A stretch of DNA of 64,000 nucleotides, taken from positions 1-64,000 of the forward strand of contig NZ_JAGFVL010000045.1 of the NCBI RefSeq assembly GCF_017599345.1, written 5' to 3'. The DNA is from Gracilibacillus suaedae (lineage in GTDB: Bacteria > Bacillota > Bacilli > Bacillales > Amphibacillaceae). Both the position numbers and the translations under genes were made by a program. Shown in pieces: positions 16,947 to 25,125 of the stretch; within the stretch, counting starts at the first letter, position 1, and each line of letters begins with the position of its first letter. The notes under the pieces were generated by a model that was not told the origin of the DNA, made no database searches, and saw only the letters and a program-made list of their open reading frames with translations.

Positions 16947-17030
16947 GTGGGAGAAAACGGACGCTAATACCCTGATAAGTAGCGCTAACCATCAGTGGGG
17001 CTTAACCGCCTCGCTGATAGAGGTCTCACT
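16947..17030 (+). repeat. GCTAAC/CTGATAAG hairpin repeat, fullest copy
   Basis: The segment reads GTGGGAG..., GGACGCTAATACCCTGATAAG, GCGCTAACC, a hairpin ATCAGTGGGG...CGCTGAT, then GAGGTCTCACT, so that its ends (AGTGGGAG/CTCACT) are also inverted. Related copies lie at 3177-3215, 33031-33105, 33139-33190, 33984-34020 and 45139-45200. The rest of 16787-17151 holds the mgtE leader without a gene. I see no M-box magnesium riboswitch in it. Confidence 0.6.
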
Positions 17031-17151
17031 TTATTGTAACATCTTCTTTTGATAAGAATGTGTAAAATTAGCGTTTTTTTTCGAAATATGTGTTATTCTT
17101 TTAACATCCCAAGATAAAGATGAAGTTAGTGCAAGTAAGGGGGACAGCATA

Positions 17152-18516
17152 ATGGAACATCTAGAGCAACATGAGCGATTGGAAATGTGGGAAAAAATAC
17201 AGAAAGCATTATTTGATGAGCAAATCGACAAATTTCGAGCGGAATTTTTAGAGTTGCATCCGTATGATCAGGCAAAGATTTTTGAAGAACAAGATGAGGA
17301 CATCCGCTTTTTAATTTATTCCTATCTATCCCCAAAAGAAATGGCTGATGTAATTGAGCAAGTTGATGAAGATTTAGTTGAAGCATTCATCACGGAGATG
17401 ATTCCAGCATTTGCAGCAAAAGTACTGGAACATATGTATACGGATGATGCGGTAGACATTTTAAATGAGCTAGATAAAAATAAAGTGGCAAGTTTTTTAA
17501 CGATAATGGACAAGAAGTCATCAGAGGAAATTAAAGAATTGCTTCATTATGAAGAGAAAACAGCCGGTAGTATTATGACAACAGAGTTCGTTGTGATTCA
17601 TACAAAGATGACTGTCAAAGAGGCGATGCGGCATTTAAGAAAAGAAGCCCCTTCTGCCGAGACAATTTATTATATTTACGTTGTGGATTCCTTTAAAAAA
17701 CTTGTTGGTGTTATATCATTAAGAGATTTAATTATCGCGGAAGGTGAATGGCTTATTCAAGATGTCATGAGTGAACGCGTTGTCTCCGTACCAGTTGGAG
17801 AAGATCAAGAGGATATCGCACAAATGATGCGGGACTATGACTTTTTAGCACTTCCAGTTGTCGATTTTCAAGATCATCTATTAGGTATTATTACCGTCGA
17901 TGATATTATGGACGTTATGGATGAAGAAGCAAGTGATGATTATTCCAAGTTAGCTGGTATATCTGATGTTGAAAGTAGTGGTGACACAGCTATTTCATCT
18001 GCTAAAAAAAGATTACCATGGTTAATAGCACTATTGTTCCTTGGAATGCTTACTGCCAGCATTATAACCCGCTTTGAAGCGGCTTTAGAAGAAGTGGCCA
18101 TTTTAGCAGCTTTTATTCCATTAATTGCCGGTATGGCAGGAAACACAGGAACGCAAGCACTGGCAGTTGCAGTTAGAAGTATTTCAACAGGAGAGCTAGA
18201 AAAAAAGGGAAAAGTGAAAGTGATCTGGCGAGAAACAAAGACAGGCTTAATTACAGGTTTCTGTTGTGGGATTATCATTATCTTGCTTATTAGCTTAGTG
18301 TATAATCAATTCTTTTTAGGAATAATAGTGGGAATTTCATTGATGGCAACTCTATTAATAGCAACTATATCTGGAGCTTTTGTTCCAATGATTATGGACC
18401 GCTTTAATATCGATCCGGCAGTAGCATCAGGACCCTTTATCACAACATTAAATGATTTAATTTCTATATTTATTTATTTTGGTTTAGCAACGGCGTTTAT
18501 GAGCTTCTTAGTTTAA
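17152..18516 (+). CDS. mgtE: Magnesium transporter MgtE
   Basis: A 454-residue Mg2+ channel. Domain order is standard: an N-terminal superhelical domain (to about residue 130), two CBS domains (about 135-255; TTEFVVIHTKMTVKEAM, GIITVDDIMDVM) that close the gate when Mg2+ is bound, a connecting helix, and five TM segments from about residue 285. GMAGNTGTQALAVAVR and the pore motif with PFITTLNDL carry the selectivity site. AAGTAAGGGGGACAGC precedes the ATG. B. subtilis mgtE has an M-box leader; none is visible here, so control is probably by the CBS gate alone. yjbQ follows 22 nt after, likely co-transcribed. Confidence 0.95.
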   Translation: MEHLEQHERLEMWEKIQKALFDEQIDKFRAEFLELHPYDQAKIFEEQDEDIRFLIYSYLSPKEMADVIEQVDEDLVEAFITEMIPAFAAKVLEHMYTDDAVDILNELDKNKVASFLTIMDKKSSEEIKELLHYEEKTAGSIMTTEFVVIHTKMTVKEAMRHLRKEAPSAETIYYIYVVDSFKKLVGVISLRDLIIAEGEWLIQDVMSERVVSVPVGEDQEDIAQMMRDYDFLALPVVDFQDHLLGIITVDDIMDVMDEEASDDYSKLAGISDVESSGDTAISSAKKRLPWLIALLFLGMLTASIITRFEAALEEVAILAAFIPLIAGMAGNTGTQALAVAVRSISTGELEKKGKVKVIWRETKTGLITGFCCGIIIILLISLVYNQFFLGIIVGISLMATLLIATISGAFVPMIMDRFNIDPAVASGPFITTLNDLISIFIYFGLATAFMSFLV

Positions 18517-18538
18517 AGAGAAAGGAGTGTGCTGTAAG

Positions 18539-20392
18539 ATGGAGCATGCTGAGTCTGTTAGTTCATTAGTAATAGTCATCATCGCAGCATTTTTAACACC
18601 AATACTGTTACACAGATTCCGTTTAAAAATGATTCCTGTTGTGGTGGCAGAGATTATCGTAGGTTTGATCATTGGACATAGTGGATTTAACCTTGTTGAA
18701 GAAAGTAACTGGCTGGAAACATTATCGACATTAGGTTTTATTTTCTTAATGTTTCTTAGTGGTTTGGAAATAGATTTTTCGATTTTTTCTAGTAAAAAAC
18801 AACCAAAAAAACAAAAGAATATAACTAAAGATATGCCCAACCCAGTCTTATTAGCAAGTCTTGTTTTTGTTGGCATATTAATATTATCGTTCTTACTTTC
18901 TTATCTATTTGTCCTGTTCGGATTTATTGATAATGTTTATTTAATGACATTAATTATTTCTACGATTTCATTAGGGGTTGTGGTTCCTACACTGAAGGAA
19001 GCACAAGCGATGCAAACTACTGTAGGACAAACGATTTTATTAATTGCGGTCATTGCCGATCTAGTTACGATGATCTTATTAGCAGTATTCGTGTCGTTCT
19101 ATGGTGAAGAATCCGGCAATATGTGGTTATTGTTAATCCTATTTGGTGTCGGTGTGTTACTATATTTTGTTGGTAAGCATTTTCGCAACCAGTCGTTTAT
19201 TGAAACAATGTCTAAAGGGACGATTCAAATTGGAACAAGGGCAGTGTTTACTTTAATCATCTTCCTTGTGGCCTTATCTGAATCGGTAGGAGCAGAAAAT
19301 ATTCTTGGTGCTTTTTTAGCTGGAGCATTAGTCTCGTTATTAGCACCAAATCAAGAGTTAGTACAAAAACTAGACAGCTTTGGCTATGGTTTTTTAATTC
19401 CTATTTTCTTTGTGATGGTAGGAGTAGATTTAGATTTATGGGCACTATTTGATGAACCCAAAGTATTAGCTTTGATTCCTTTATTATTCATCGCGCTCTT
19501 GATTTCAAAGGTTATACCAGTTGCAGTTTTAAAAAAATGGTATGATACCAAAACAGTCGTTGCAGCAAGTATGCTATTGACTTCCACATTATCGTTGGTC
19601 ATCGCTGCTGCAACCATTGGTGAACGACTAGAGATTATTTCAAGTGAAATGCACGGGGCTCTTGTGTTAGTTGCTGTGCTCTCTTGTATTATTACACCGT
19701 CATTCTTTAAGAAATATTATGTGAATCAAGAAGAAGTAGACTATCAGCAAACAGTTTCTTTCATTGGCACAAATCAAGCAACTATTCCGGTTGTTCGTGA
19801 ATTGGATCCAAAAGAATTTGAGACGCATTTATTCCATACAAAACAAGAAAAACTGGATGTAAAAAAAGGCCGTACTATTTTTGATATTAACGAGCTTGAT
19901 AACTATGATCTAGACACATTAGAAGATTCAGGTGTATTTGATCATGATATTGTTGTCGTTTCTACTGGAAATGAATACAAGAATGAGGAAATTGCTGCGT
20001 ATGCTAAGGAACTTGGTGTAGAAAGAGTTATTGCTCGGATCGAAAATCCAGTTACCGAAAAAAGGTTACAGGAAATTGGTATCGATGTTTTCTCTGTATT
20101 AATGTCATCTAAAACACTTTTGAAAGCATTAATTGAATCACCAAATGTTGTAAATATCTTTACGCAGCAAGACAGTGCGTTGTATGAGATCAACATGAAT
20201 AACGCTAACTATGATGGTACACTGCTTAGAGAGTTTCCATTTACAGGTGACGTCATTATGGTGCGTATTTTCCGTGGTAAGGATTCCATTGTTCCACATG
20301 GAGACACAGAATTGAAATTGAACGACCGCTTAGTAGTGACTGGTTCAGCGGAATATGTGGAAGAACTGCAACAAATACTTGAATATGTATAG
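18539..20392 (+). CDS. yjbQ: CPA2 monovalent cation:proton antiporter with RCK domain (YjbQ)
   Basis: A 617-residue antiporter. The first ~385 residues form a KefB/CPA2 transport domain of about 12-13 TM segments, including GLIIGHSGFNLVE, FLMFLSGLEIDFS and GAFLAGALVSLLAP. A TrkA-N (RCK)-like domain follows (about 435-530: GVFDHDIVVVSTGNEYKNEEIAAYAKELGVERVIARI). A TrkA-C domain ends the protein (GDVIMVRIFRGKDSIVPHG..LNDRLVVTGS). It exports K+ or Na+ in exchange for H+, gated by ligand binding to the RCK domain. AAAGGAG is 12 nt before the ATG at 18539; the GTG in that RBS is not the start. In a halotolerant cell it fits cation and pH homeostasis. Confidence 0.92.
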   Translation: MEHAESVSSLVIVIIAAFLTPILLHRFRLKMIPVVVAEIIVGLIIGHSGFNLVEESNWLETLSTLGFIFLMFLSGLEIDFSIFSSKKQPKKQKNITKDMPNPVLLASLVFVGILILSFLLSYLFVLFGFIDNVYLMTLIISTISLGVVVPTLKEAQAMQTTVGQTILLIAVIADLVTMILLAVFVSFYGEESGNMWLLLILFGVGVLLYFVGKHFRNQSFIETMSKGTIQIGTRAVFTLIIFLVALSESVGAENILGAFLAGALVSLLAPNQELVQKLDSFGYGFLIPIFFVMVGVDLDLWALFDEPKVLALIPLLFIALLISKVIPVAVLKKWYDTKTVVAASMLLTSTLSLVIAAATIGERLEIISSEMHGALVLVAVLSCIITPSFFKKYYVNQEEVDYQQTVSFIGTNQATIPVVRELDPKEFETHLFHTKQEKLDVKKGRTIFDINELDNYDLDTLEDSGVFDHDIVVVSTGNEYKNEEIAAYAKELGVERVIARIENPVTEKRLQEIGIDVFSVLMSSKTLLKALIESPNVVNIFTQQDSALYEINMNNANYDGTLLREFPFTGDVIMVRIFRGKDSIVPHGDTELKLNDRLVVTGSAEYVEELQQILEYV

Positions 20393-20393
20393 C

Positions 20394-20428
20394 AACACCC
20401 CACTTCGTATAACGAAGTGGGGTGTTTA
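20394..20428 (+). terminator. Terminator after yjbQ
   Basis: AACACCCCACTTCGT pairs with ACGAAGTGGGGTGTT around a 2-nt loop, with TTACT after. It is a long, perfect stem. Confidence 0.85.
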
Positions 20429-20448
20429 CTCCGTCTAAGGGATAATTT

Positions 20449-20635
20449 TAGTATAATCAACAAATCTAAGAGAGGGTCAAGAAGATTTGTAGAAAAAATT
20501 AAGATAATCAACAAATCTAAGAGAGGGTCAAGAAGATTTGTAGAAAAAATTAAGATAATCAACAAATCTAAGAGAGGAACAAGAAGGTTTGTAGAAAAAG
20601 TCAGAATAACCAACAAATCTAAGTGAACATCCTAA
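20449..20635 (+). repeat. 51-bp tandem repeat array A (3 full units plus partial)
   Basis: Three head-to-tail units with a 51-bp period and a degenerate fourth. Each unit carries CAACAAATCTAAGAGAGG and AGAAGATTTGTAGAAAAA, so ACAAATCT and AGATTTGT can pair into a hairpin in each unit. The first two units are essentially identical; the third and fourth drift. An open frame runs through it (51 is a multiple of three) but it has no RBS, and I do not call a gene. The same 51-bp period and core occur in array B at 54298-54475. Confidence 0.85.
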
Positions 20636-20788
20636 AGATTTGTATAGAATACGAAGATAACTATAAATCAAGCAAGATATCTCAAGAGATACGTATGGAA
20701 GAGGATGAGGAAGTCACTGTTAACTTAAGCATTTGCTTTTGTATTGCCATAGTAAAATCTGATATATTGAACAAAAGAGGTGCTATGT

Positions 20789-21184
20789 ATGCAACGAATC
20801 ATTTTATTTGATGGTGTATGTAATTTTTGCAGTAGTAGTGTACAGTTTATTATTATGAGAGATCCCGATTTCAAGTTCCAATTTGCATCATTACAAAGTG
20901 AAAAGGGCCAACAATTATTAGCAAAACACCATGTCTGTCTAGATATAGATAGTATGGTTCTGATTGAAAAAGATCGTGTTTATACAAAATCTACGGCAGC
21001 TTTACGGATAGCTAACGAGCTTAAAGGAGTTTATCAACTGTTTGCCATATTTCTAATTATACCAAAACCAGTTCGTGATATTTTCTATACCATTCTAGCT
21101 AAAAATCGCTATCGTTGGTTTGGTAAAAAAGATCAATGTATGATACCAAAACCAGCAGACAAACAACGCTTTTTAGACACTTAA
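20789..21184 (+). CDS. DCC-family thiol-disulfide oxidoreductase-like protein (DUF393)
   Basis: A 131-residue protein starting MQRIILFDGVCNFCSSSVQFII. The D-G-x-C-x-x-C signature at the N-terminus defines the DCC (DUF393) family, predicted to have a thioredoxin-like fold. KSTAALRIANEL and the C-terminal AKNRYRWFGKKDQC are also typical. AGAGGTG lies 6 nt before the ATG at 20789. The redox role is predicted from the family and the substrate is unknown. It is monocistronic, with its own terminator. Confidence 0.85.
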   Translation: MQRIILFDGVCNFCSSSVQFIIMRDPDFKFQFASLQSEKGQQLLAKHHVCLDIDSMVLIEKDRVYTKSTAALRIANELKGVYQLFAIFLIIPKPVRDIFYTILAKNRYRWFGKKDQCMIPKPADKQRFLDT

Positions 21185-21219
21185 AAGGCTATCTCACAAA
21201 AACGAGATAGCCTTTTTTC
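21183..21219 (+). terminator. Terminator after DCC gene
   Basis: AAAAGGCTATCTC and GAGATAGCCTTTT pair around ACAAAAAC, with a T-run following. Confidence 0.9.
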
Positions 21220-21221
21220 TT

Positions 21222-21441
21222 AACAGGAGAGTATAATAATTGGATTCCTGTCTAGCTCCGAGTGCCTAGAAACCAGGTTGCTTCACAAATTGCTCAACGA
21301 TAAAGCAGACTTGCCGATTGGTGAAACCAAAGGCATAGTCGCCCTGATGTCTTTAGGTGAAAATCATCATCGGTTCGCTTTTCTCCATGGTTCTTTATCA
21401 CCAATCGCTATGTTCCTTAAGGACGCTCTGCGCTTATCTTA
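21222..21441 (+). repeat. Dispersed intergenic repeat, copy 2 (CTGTCTAGCTCC family)
   Basis: It begins AGGAGAGTATAATAATTGG and CTGTCTAGCTCCGAG, contains TCATCATCGGTTCG and ends GCGCTTATCTTA. It matches copy 1 at 2167-2340 in the same orientation but carries extra bases in the middle (about 21311-21360). Its 3' end falls exactly on the stop codon of the convergent BCCT gene, which otherwise has no terminator visible, so the element may supply one. Confidence 0.7.
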
Positions 21442-22977
21442 ATTCTGTTCTCTTTTTTTTCGTTTTAATGTATATAGCCGAGCTTCTTCTCTGAATGCTT
21501 TAAATATCGAGAAGATAACCATAATCATGATAATGGCAAATGGGAAAGCTGCGATGATCGAGGCGGTTTGTAACGCTCCTAAGCCACCCTGCCATAATAA
21601 TACAGCTGCAGTTCCTGATTGAACAATTCCCCATGCAATTTTAACAGGCACATCTGGGTTTAAATCTCCATTGGTAGTTTGCATACCAAGGACGAATGTT
21701 GCCGAATCAGCTGATGTAATAAAGAAAGTACTGATTAGTAACACGGCTAGTACTGACATTATTAAGCTTAATGGAAAGTTTTCCAAAACGGTAAATAGTG
21801 CCGCTTCTGAGCCGGATTCATTCATGATGCTAAGTATATCGATATTTTCGTTCATTTCTAGGTGAATAGCTGATCCGCCAAATATACTAAACCATAGTGC
21901 ACCAAAAATGGTTGGTACTAGCAAGACCCCAACAACGAACTCCCTAACCGTACGACCACGGGATACACGGGCAATAAACATACCAACAAATGGGGCCCAC
22001 GCGATCCACCAAGCCCAGTAGAAAATCGTCCATTTTTCTAACCAATGCGCATTTTCTTCATTAAATGGTGCCATACGGAAGCTCATTTCAGGTAAGTTTG
22101 AAATATAAGAGCCTAATGTCGTAGTAAAGAAATTCATAATGAAGTTTGTTGGACCAGTAAATAGTAGAAAGAGCATTAATAGTATAGCTACGACAATGTT
22201 GGTGGTACTTAGAATTTTAATTCCTTTATTTAAACCGGTTAAGGCCGAAAGCATGAATAGTATTGTAACGGCTATAATTATAATTAGCTGTGTATAGAAA
22301 GTATTCGAAATATTATTAGAAACAAATTCTAAACCACTGCCAATTTGTTGCGCACCAAGACCTAATGAGGTTGCAACACCAAATACAGTCGCAAATACAG
22401 CAATTACATTAATTAAGGTACCATAGCCACCATTCATTCTATCACCGTAAAGAGGCTTCAAGGTGCTGCTGATCAAACCAGGCTCGTCCTTTCTGAATTG
22501 AAAATAGGCTAGTGCAAGTGCTAATGTGGCATATACTGCCCATGGGTGAAAGCCCCAGTGAAAGAAACTATGTTGCATAGCTACACGTGCTGCCGCTGCT
22601 TCTGTATCGGTTGGGTATGGTGGATCATGTAAATGCCAAACTGGTTCTGCTGCACCCCAAAATACAAGACCAATACCCATACCAGCACTAAATAGCATAC
22701 CGAACCATGTTAAGTAATTGTATTCGGGCTTGTCTCCATCTTTTCCAAGCACAATGTTTCCATATTTAGAGACAATTAAAAATATCGCAAAAATGACAAA
22801 AGCAGTAGTTACTAATAAGTAGAACCACCCGAACCGAGTTACCAGAAAACCTTGAATAAGAGAAGTGACATGGTCAAGGTTCCATTCGGGTAATACATCT
22901 TTAGGAATAATCCCCCATATAATAAATAACAGTGAAATTGCTAGAGAAATATAAAAGACTCTTGTAACCTTTTTCAT
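21439..22977 (-). CDS. opuD: BCCT-family glycine betaine transporter (OpuD-like)
   Basis: A 512-residue secondary carrier that imports betaine-type compatible solutes with Na+. Twelve TM segments are visible. The BCCT core runs through GMGIGLVFWGAAEPVWHL and the substrate-binding WTIFYWAWWIAWAPFVGMFIARVSRGRTVREF in TM8. The C-terminus is short and charged (FREEARLYTLKRKKREQN), as in osmosensing carriers. AGGATG precedes the ATG. Length equals B. subtilis OpuD, hence the symbol, but substrate preference is inferred. With ectoine hydroxylase and the antiporters it fits life at high salt. Confidence 0.88.
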   Translation of the reverse strand: MKKVTRVFYISLAISLLFIIWGIIPKDVLPEWNLDHVTSLIQGFLVTRFGWFYLLVTTAFVIFAIFLIVSKYGNIVLGKDGDKPEYNYLTWFGMLFSAGMGIGLVFWGAAEPVWHLHDPPYPTDTEAAAARVAMQHSFFHWGFHPWAVYATLALALAYFQFRKDEPGLISSTLKPLYGDRMNGGYGTLINVIAVFATVFGVATSLGLGAQQIGSGLEFVSNNISNTFYTQLIIIIAVTILFMLSALTGLNKGIKILSTTNIVVAILLMLFLLFTGPTNFIMNFFTTTLGSYISNLPEMSFRMAPFNEENAHWLEKWTIFYWAWWIAWAPFVGMFIARVSRGRTVREFVVGVLLVPTIFGALWFSIFGGSAIHLEMNENIDILSIMNESGSEAALFTVLENFPLSLIMSVLAVLLISTFFITSADSATFVLGMQTTNGDLNPDVPVKIAWGIVQSGTAAVLLWQGGLGALQTASIIAAFPFAIIMIMVIFSIFKAFREEARLYTLKRKKREQN

Positions 22978-23128
22978 CCTAACATCCTTTCCAAAAATTG
23001 TTTTGTGTATGAGTGCACAATTTACTTTACCCTTTTCTGCTGTGAACTATTCACCTTTTTTACACAACGTGTCGGATTTTATCAGAATTCACCTCAAAAA
23101 TTCAAGTAATATGTTGAAATATACGAAA

Positions 23129-23160
23129 AAAACTCTTCCAGTTTTTCACTGGAAGAGCAT
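23129..23160 (-). terminator. Terminator after spore coat cotZ-like gene
   Basis: On the minus strand CTCTTCCAGT pairs with ACTGGAAGAG around GAAAA, followed by TTTTTTTCG. Confidence 0.9.
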
Positions 23161-23165
23161 TAACT

Positions 23166-23660
23166 TTAGTTAAACAAGGAAACAGCAGGTAGGCAAGTAA
23201 TTGCACAGAAGCAATTTAAGTCTACAGTAATACAGATACCAGTACGTTCTAAATCTTCAACTTCTTCGTGATCAAGTTGCTCACATGGATCACCGCAAGC
23301 CTTGTCATCGTTGTCAAATACTAGTAGTTCTAATACTGCACAGCAGTCTTCATCATCTACTTCATTTACACGGAAAATAAAGCTGCTAAAGCATTCGAAT
23401 TTGCCACCACGAACTTCTGCTCCGAACCCTTTGAAAGGTTTGCCTTTTTTATCATATAGAATAAAAGGTACAGTATCTAAGCCGTTACCTCGAACAGGAG
23501 ACACTAAATCTTGAATAGATCGTGCACAGCTTACATCACATTCCATTTCTACAACGTTATCCTGAGCATCATTAATCGCACGAACAACATCGCATACACA
23601 ATCACTTCCGCCAATTCCAGCTACATTGTTATCATCATTGCATCCTACTTTTCTTCCCAT
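23166..23660 (-). CDS. cotZ: Spore coat protein, CotZ/CotY family
   Basis: A 164-residue cysteine-rich protein of the spore outer coat or crust. CotZ/CotY proteins self-assemble into disulfide-linked lattices. The sequence shows the family pattern: DCVCDVVRAINDAQD, then DLVSP..GNGLDTVPFILYDKKGKPFKGFG, FECFSSFIFRVNEVDDEDCCAVLELL, and the C-terminal DLNCFCAITCLPAV. About a dozen cysteines are spread along it. AGAGGAGTG lies before the ATG. A SigK-type promoter is visible upstream. It is divergent from cotO, which in B. subtilis is also next to cotZ. Confidence 0.92.
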   Translation of the reverse strand: MGRKVGCNDDNNVAGIGGSDCVCDVVRAINDAQDNVVEMECDVSCARSIQDLVSPVRGNGLDTVPFILYDKKGKPFKGFGAEVRGGKFECFSSFIFRVNEVDDEDCCAVLELLVFDNDDKACGDPCEQLDHEEVEDLERTGICITVDLNCFCAITCLPAVSLFN

Positions 23661-23702
23661 TAAAACTACACTCCTCTTCTAAAAAGTTTTCGTTAACAAT
23701 AA

Positions 23703-23731
23703 TAATCTATGTAGAAAATGTCTATCTGTAT
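23703..23731 (-). promoter_or_regulatory. SigK-type mother-cell promoter for cotZ
   Basis: On the minus strand CATAGATTA (23711 to 23703) fits the SigK -10 consensus CATANNNTA exactly, and an AC pair 16 bp upstream fits the -35. The element lies about 45 bp before the cotZ start. SigK transcribes late coat genes, so this agrees with the product. Confidence 0.55.
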
Positions 23732-23835
23732 AGACAGAAGCCTTGTTTTCCATAATTAGGTCATGATTTTTTTCTCACAAGCGGTAGACGTTTGTCATAT
23801 ATATAAGTATGCATTGTTATAAGGAGGTAAAGAAG

Positions 23836-24234
23836 ATGGACTCCATTAGTAAGAAGCAAGAATTACCGAAGTTATATATTACGCAACCCAATATGGCCGA
23901 ACCAAAACGAACCATGCAGTCACAATATCATTCGGTGAGTGCCTACGATGAAACACAACAATCTCAAGATATTCCTAATCAGCATTTTTCAAAGAAGCAA
24001 CTAAAAAATAAAAAATTTAATGAAATGACTATAAAGGAGAAAGTAATTTATTTTGCTTCTATGCCTTTTCACGTTCCAAAAGTAAAATGTGAATTAATAA
24101 CGGAACGGAAAAAGTATATAGGACTAATTGAAGACTACCAAAACGAAATGGTGATTATAAAGGTAGCAAGTAAACCGAGGCCGATATCTGTTCCACTGGA
24201 TCAAATTAAAGAAATCAACATGGTCGGTTTTTAA
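23836..24234 (+). CDS. cotO: Spore coat protein CotO family
   Basis: A 132-residue protein. The C-terminal half is diagnostic: PFHVPKVKCELITERKKYIGLIEDYQNEMVIIKV and the closing LDQIKEINMVGF match the CotO (YjbX) C-terminal domain. The N-terminal LPKLYITQPNMAEPK is also CotO-like. CotO is a coat morphogenetic protein needed for outer coat and crust attachment, acting with CotE. I chose the ATG at 23836 because AAGGAGG is 8 nt upstream. The cotO-cotZ neighbourhood is conserved with B. subtilis, although here the two are divergent. Confidence 0.8.
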   Translation: MDSISKKQELPKLYITQPNMAEPKRTMQSQYHSVSAYDETQQSQDIPNQHFSKKQLKNKKFNEMTIKEKVIYFASMPFHVPKVKCELITERKKYIGLIEDYQNEMVIIKVASKPRPISVPLDQIKEINMVGF

Positions 24235-24334
24235 TATCGTGGCAAATGACACTATTCTTTTACTATTGCATAAGATGTAATGACCATTTGAAACCTAGTA
24301 CATTTTAATATAAAAGAAAGAAGGAGTGAAGAAC

Positions 24335-24559
24335 GTGTCAGAAAAGAAGAAAGTGATTTATGTGAAAGACTTAGTTATCAAAGCAGATAATGTTCGCATT
24401 GAACCAACTCGACGTCATGATCCTTTCTTTGGTCCACGAGCTGTGGAAGCCGAAGATGAAGAACTACTTGAAAAAGATACTGTCGAAGAAGTTGAAGACG
24501 AACAAGACGATAATGACGACAAAGATAAAGACGTACGTCCTCCATTTTCATGGCTCTAA
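24335..24559 (+). CDS. Small acidic protein, unknown (possible spore-associated)
   Basis: A 74-residue protein starting at a GTG (MSEKKKVIYVKDLVIKADNV) with AAGGAG 8 nt upstream. The N-terminal half has a conserved-looking segment (VIKADNVRIEPTRRHDPFFGPR). The C-terminal half is strongly acidic (Glu/Asp-rich) and ends RPPFSWL. I recall similar short acidic proteins ending PPFSW in other Bacillaceae but know no function. Its place between cotO and another short gene suggests spore association, which is only inference. A strong terminator follows. Confidence 0.6.
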   Translation: MSEKKKVIYVKDLVIKADNVRIEPTRRHDPFFGPRAVEAEDEELLEKDTVEEVEDEQDDNDDKDKDVRPPFSWL

Positions 24560-24563
24560 TAAT

Positions 24564-24605
24564 AAAACAGATAGCTTTTTCGTGAGAAGCTATCTGTTTT
24601 ATTTT
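24564..24605 (+). terminator. Terminator
   Basis: AAAACAGATAGCTT and AAGCTATCTGTTTT pair around TTTCGTGAG, followed by ATTTTT. Confidence 0.9.
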
Positions 24606-24764
24606 TGGTTCACGTATAAGAAAGTATAAATGGTTTGCATCGAATCGATAAGGATAATTACGGCTGGTAATCGCTGATTTTTCATTAGACGGACAAAAGT
24701 ATGATTCATTTTCCGAAAATATGGGTATAGAATAATATATAAGCATGAAAGGGGATGGACGTTA

Positions 24765-25043
24765 ATGGGATATATTATGCCAGTTGAGAACTATCAATAT
24801 CAACAGTATCATAATCGTGTCACACGTGAAGAGCGTGACCCATTTCCAATTGAAAGGCTATACCCGATCCAATTTGGTATGCGTTATAAAGAGGAACGAA
24901 CAAAGGAAAAGCCTAAAAGAATAATCATCCCGCAGCAAAAGAAAAGAAGGCGCCATCAAGTAACGGTACAAAAAAGTCAGCCGAATCATATGATATATGC
25001 AGAGGTCACTGGAAAAGGTGGAAAGTTTGAGGCAACTGTATAA
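24765..25043 (+). CDS. Conserved hypothetical protein, basic, 92 aa
   Basis: The product starts MGYIMPVENYQYQQYHNRVT and includes RDPFPIERLYPIQFGMRYKEE, then a Lys/Arg-rich stretch, and ends GKGGKFEATV. I recognise it as a type common in Bacillaceae without known function. It is soluble and has no TM segment. GAAAGGGGATG lies 7 nt before the ATG. It sits in a run of short genes after cotO, so a sporulation role is possible. Confidence 0.6.
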   Translation: MGYIMPVENYQYQQYHNRVTREERDPFPIERLYPIQFGMRYKEERTKEKPKRIIIPQQKKRRRHQVTVQKSQPNHMIYAEVTGKGGKFEATV

Positions 25044-25048
25044 TAAAT

Positions 25049-25080
25049 GATCAGTGGGGTTTTTAACCACCACTGATCTT
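25049..25080. terminator. Bidirectional terminator between convergent genes
   Basis: GATCAGTGG and CCACTGATC pair across a 12-nt loop, between the small basic protein and the DUF421 gene. Confidence 0.7.
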
Positions 25081-25125
25081 ATTAATACTTTTTCCACAAT
25101 ACATCATCAGACAGATCTACTTCAC

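Noticed and set aside
16787..17151. M-box (magnesium riboswitch) before mgtE
   Set aside because: I looked for the conserved aptamer blocks and did not see them. The space is taken by a repeat and AT-rich sequence.
20417..20626. 69-residue frame through the 51-bp repeats
   Set aside because: The repeat length is a multiple of three, so any frame stays open; it has no RBS and begins inside the yjbQ terminator.
20440..20640. CRISPR array
   Set aside because: The units repeat in full, with no unique spacers between constant repeats, and no cas genes are nearby.
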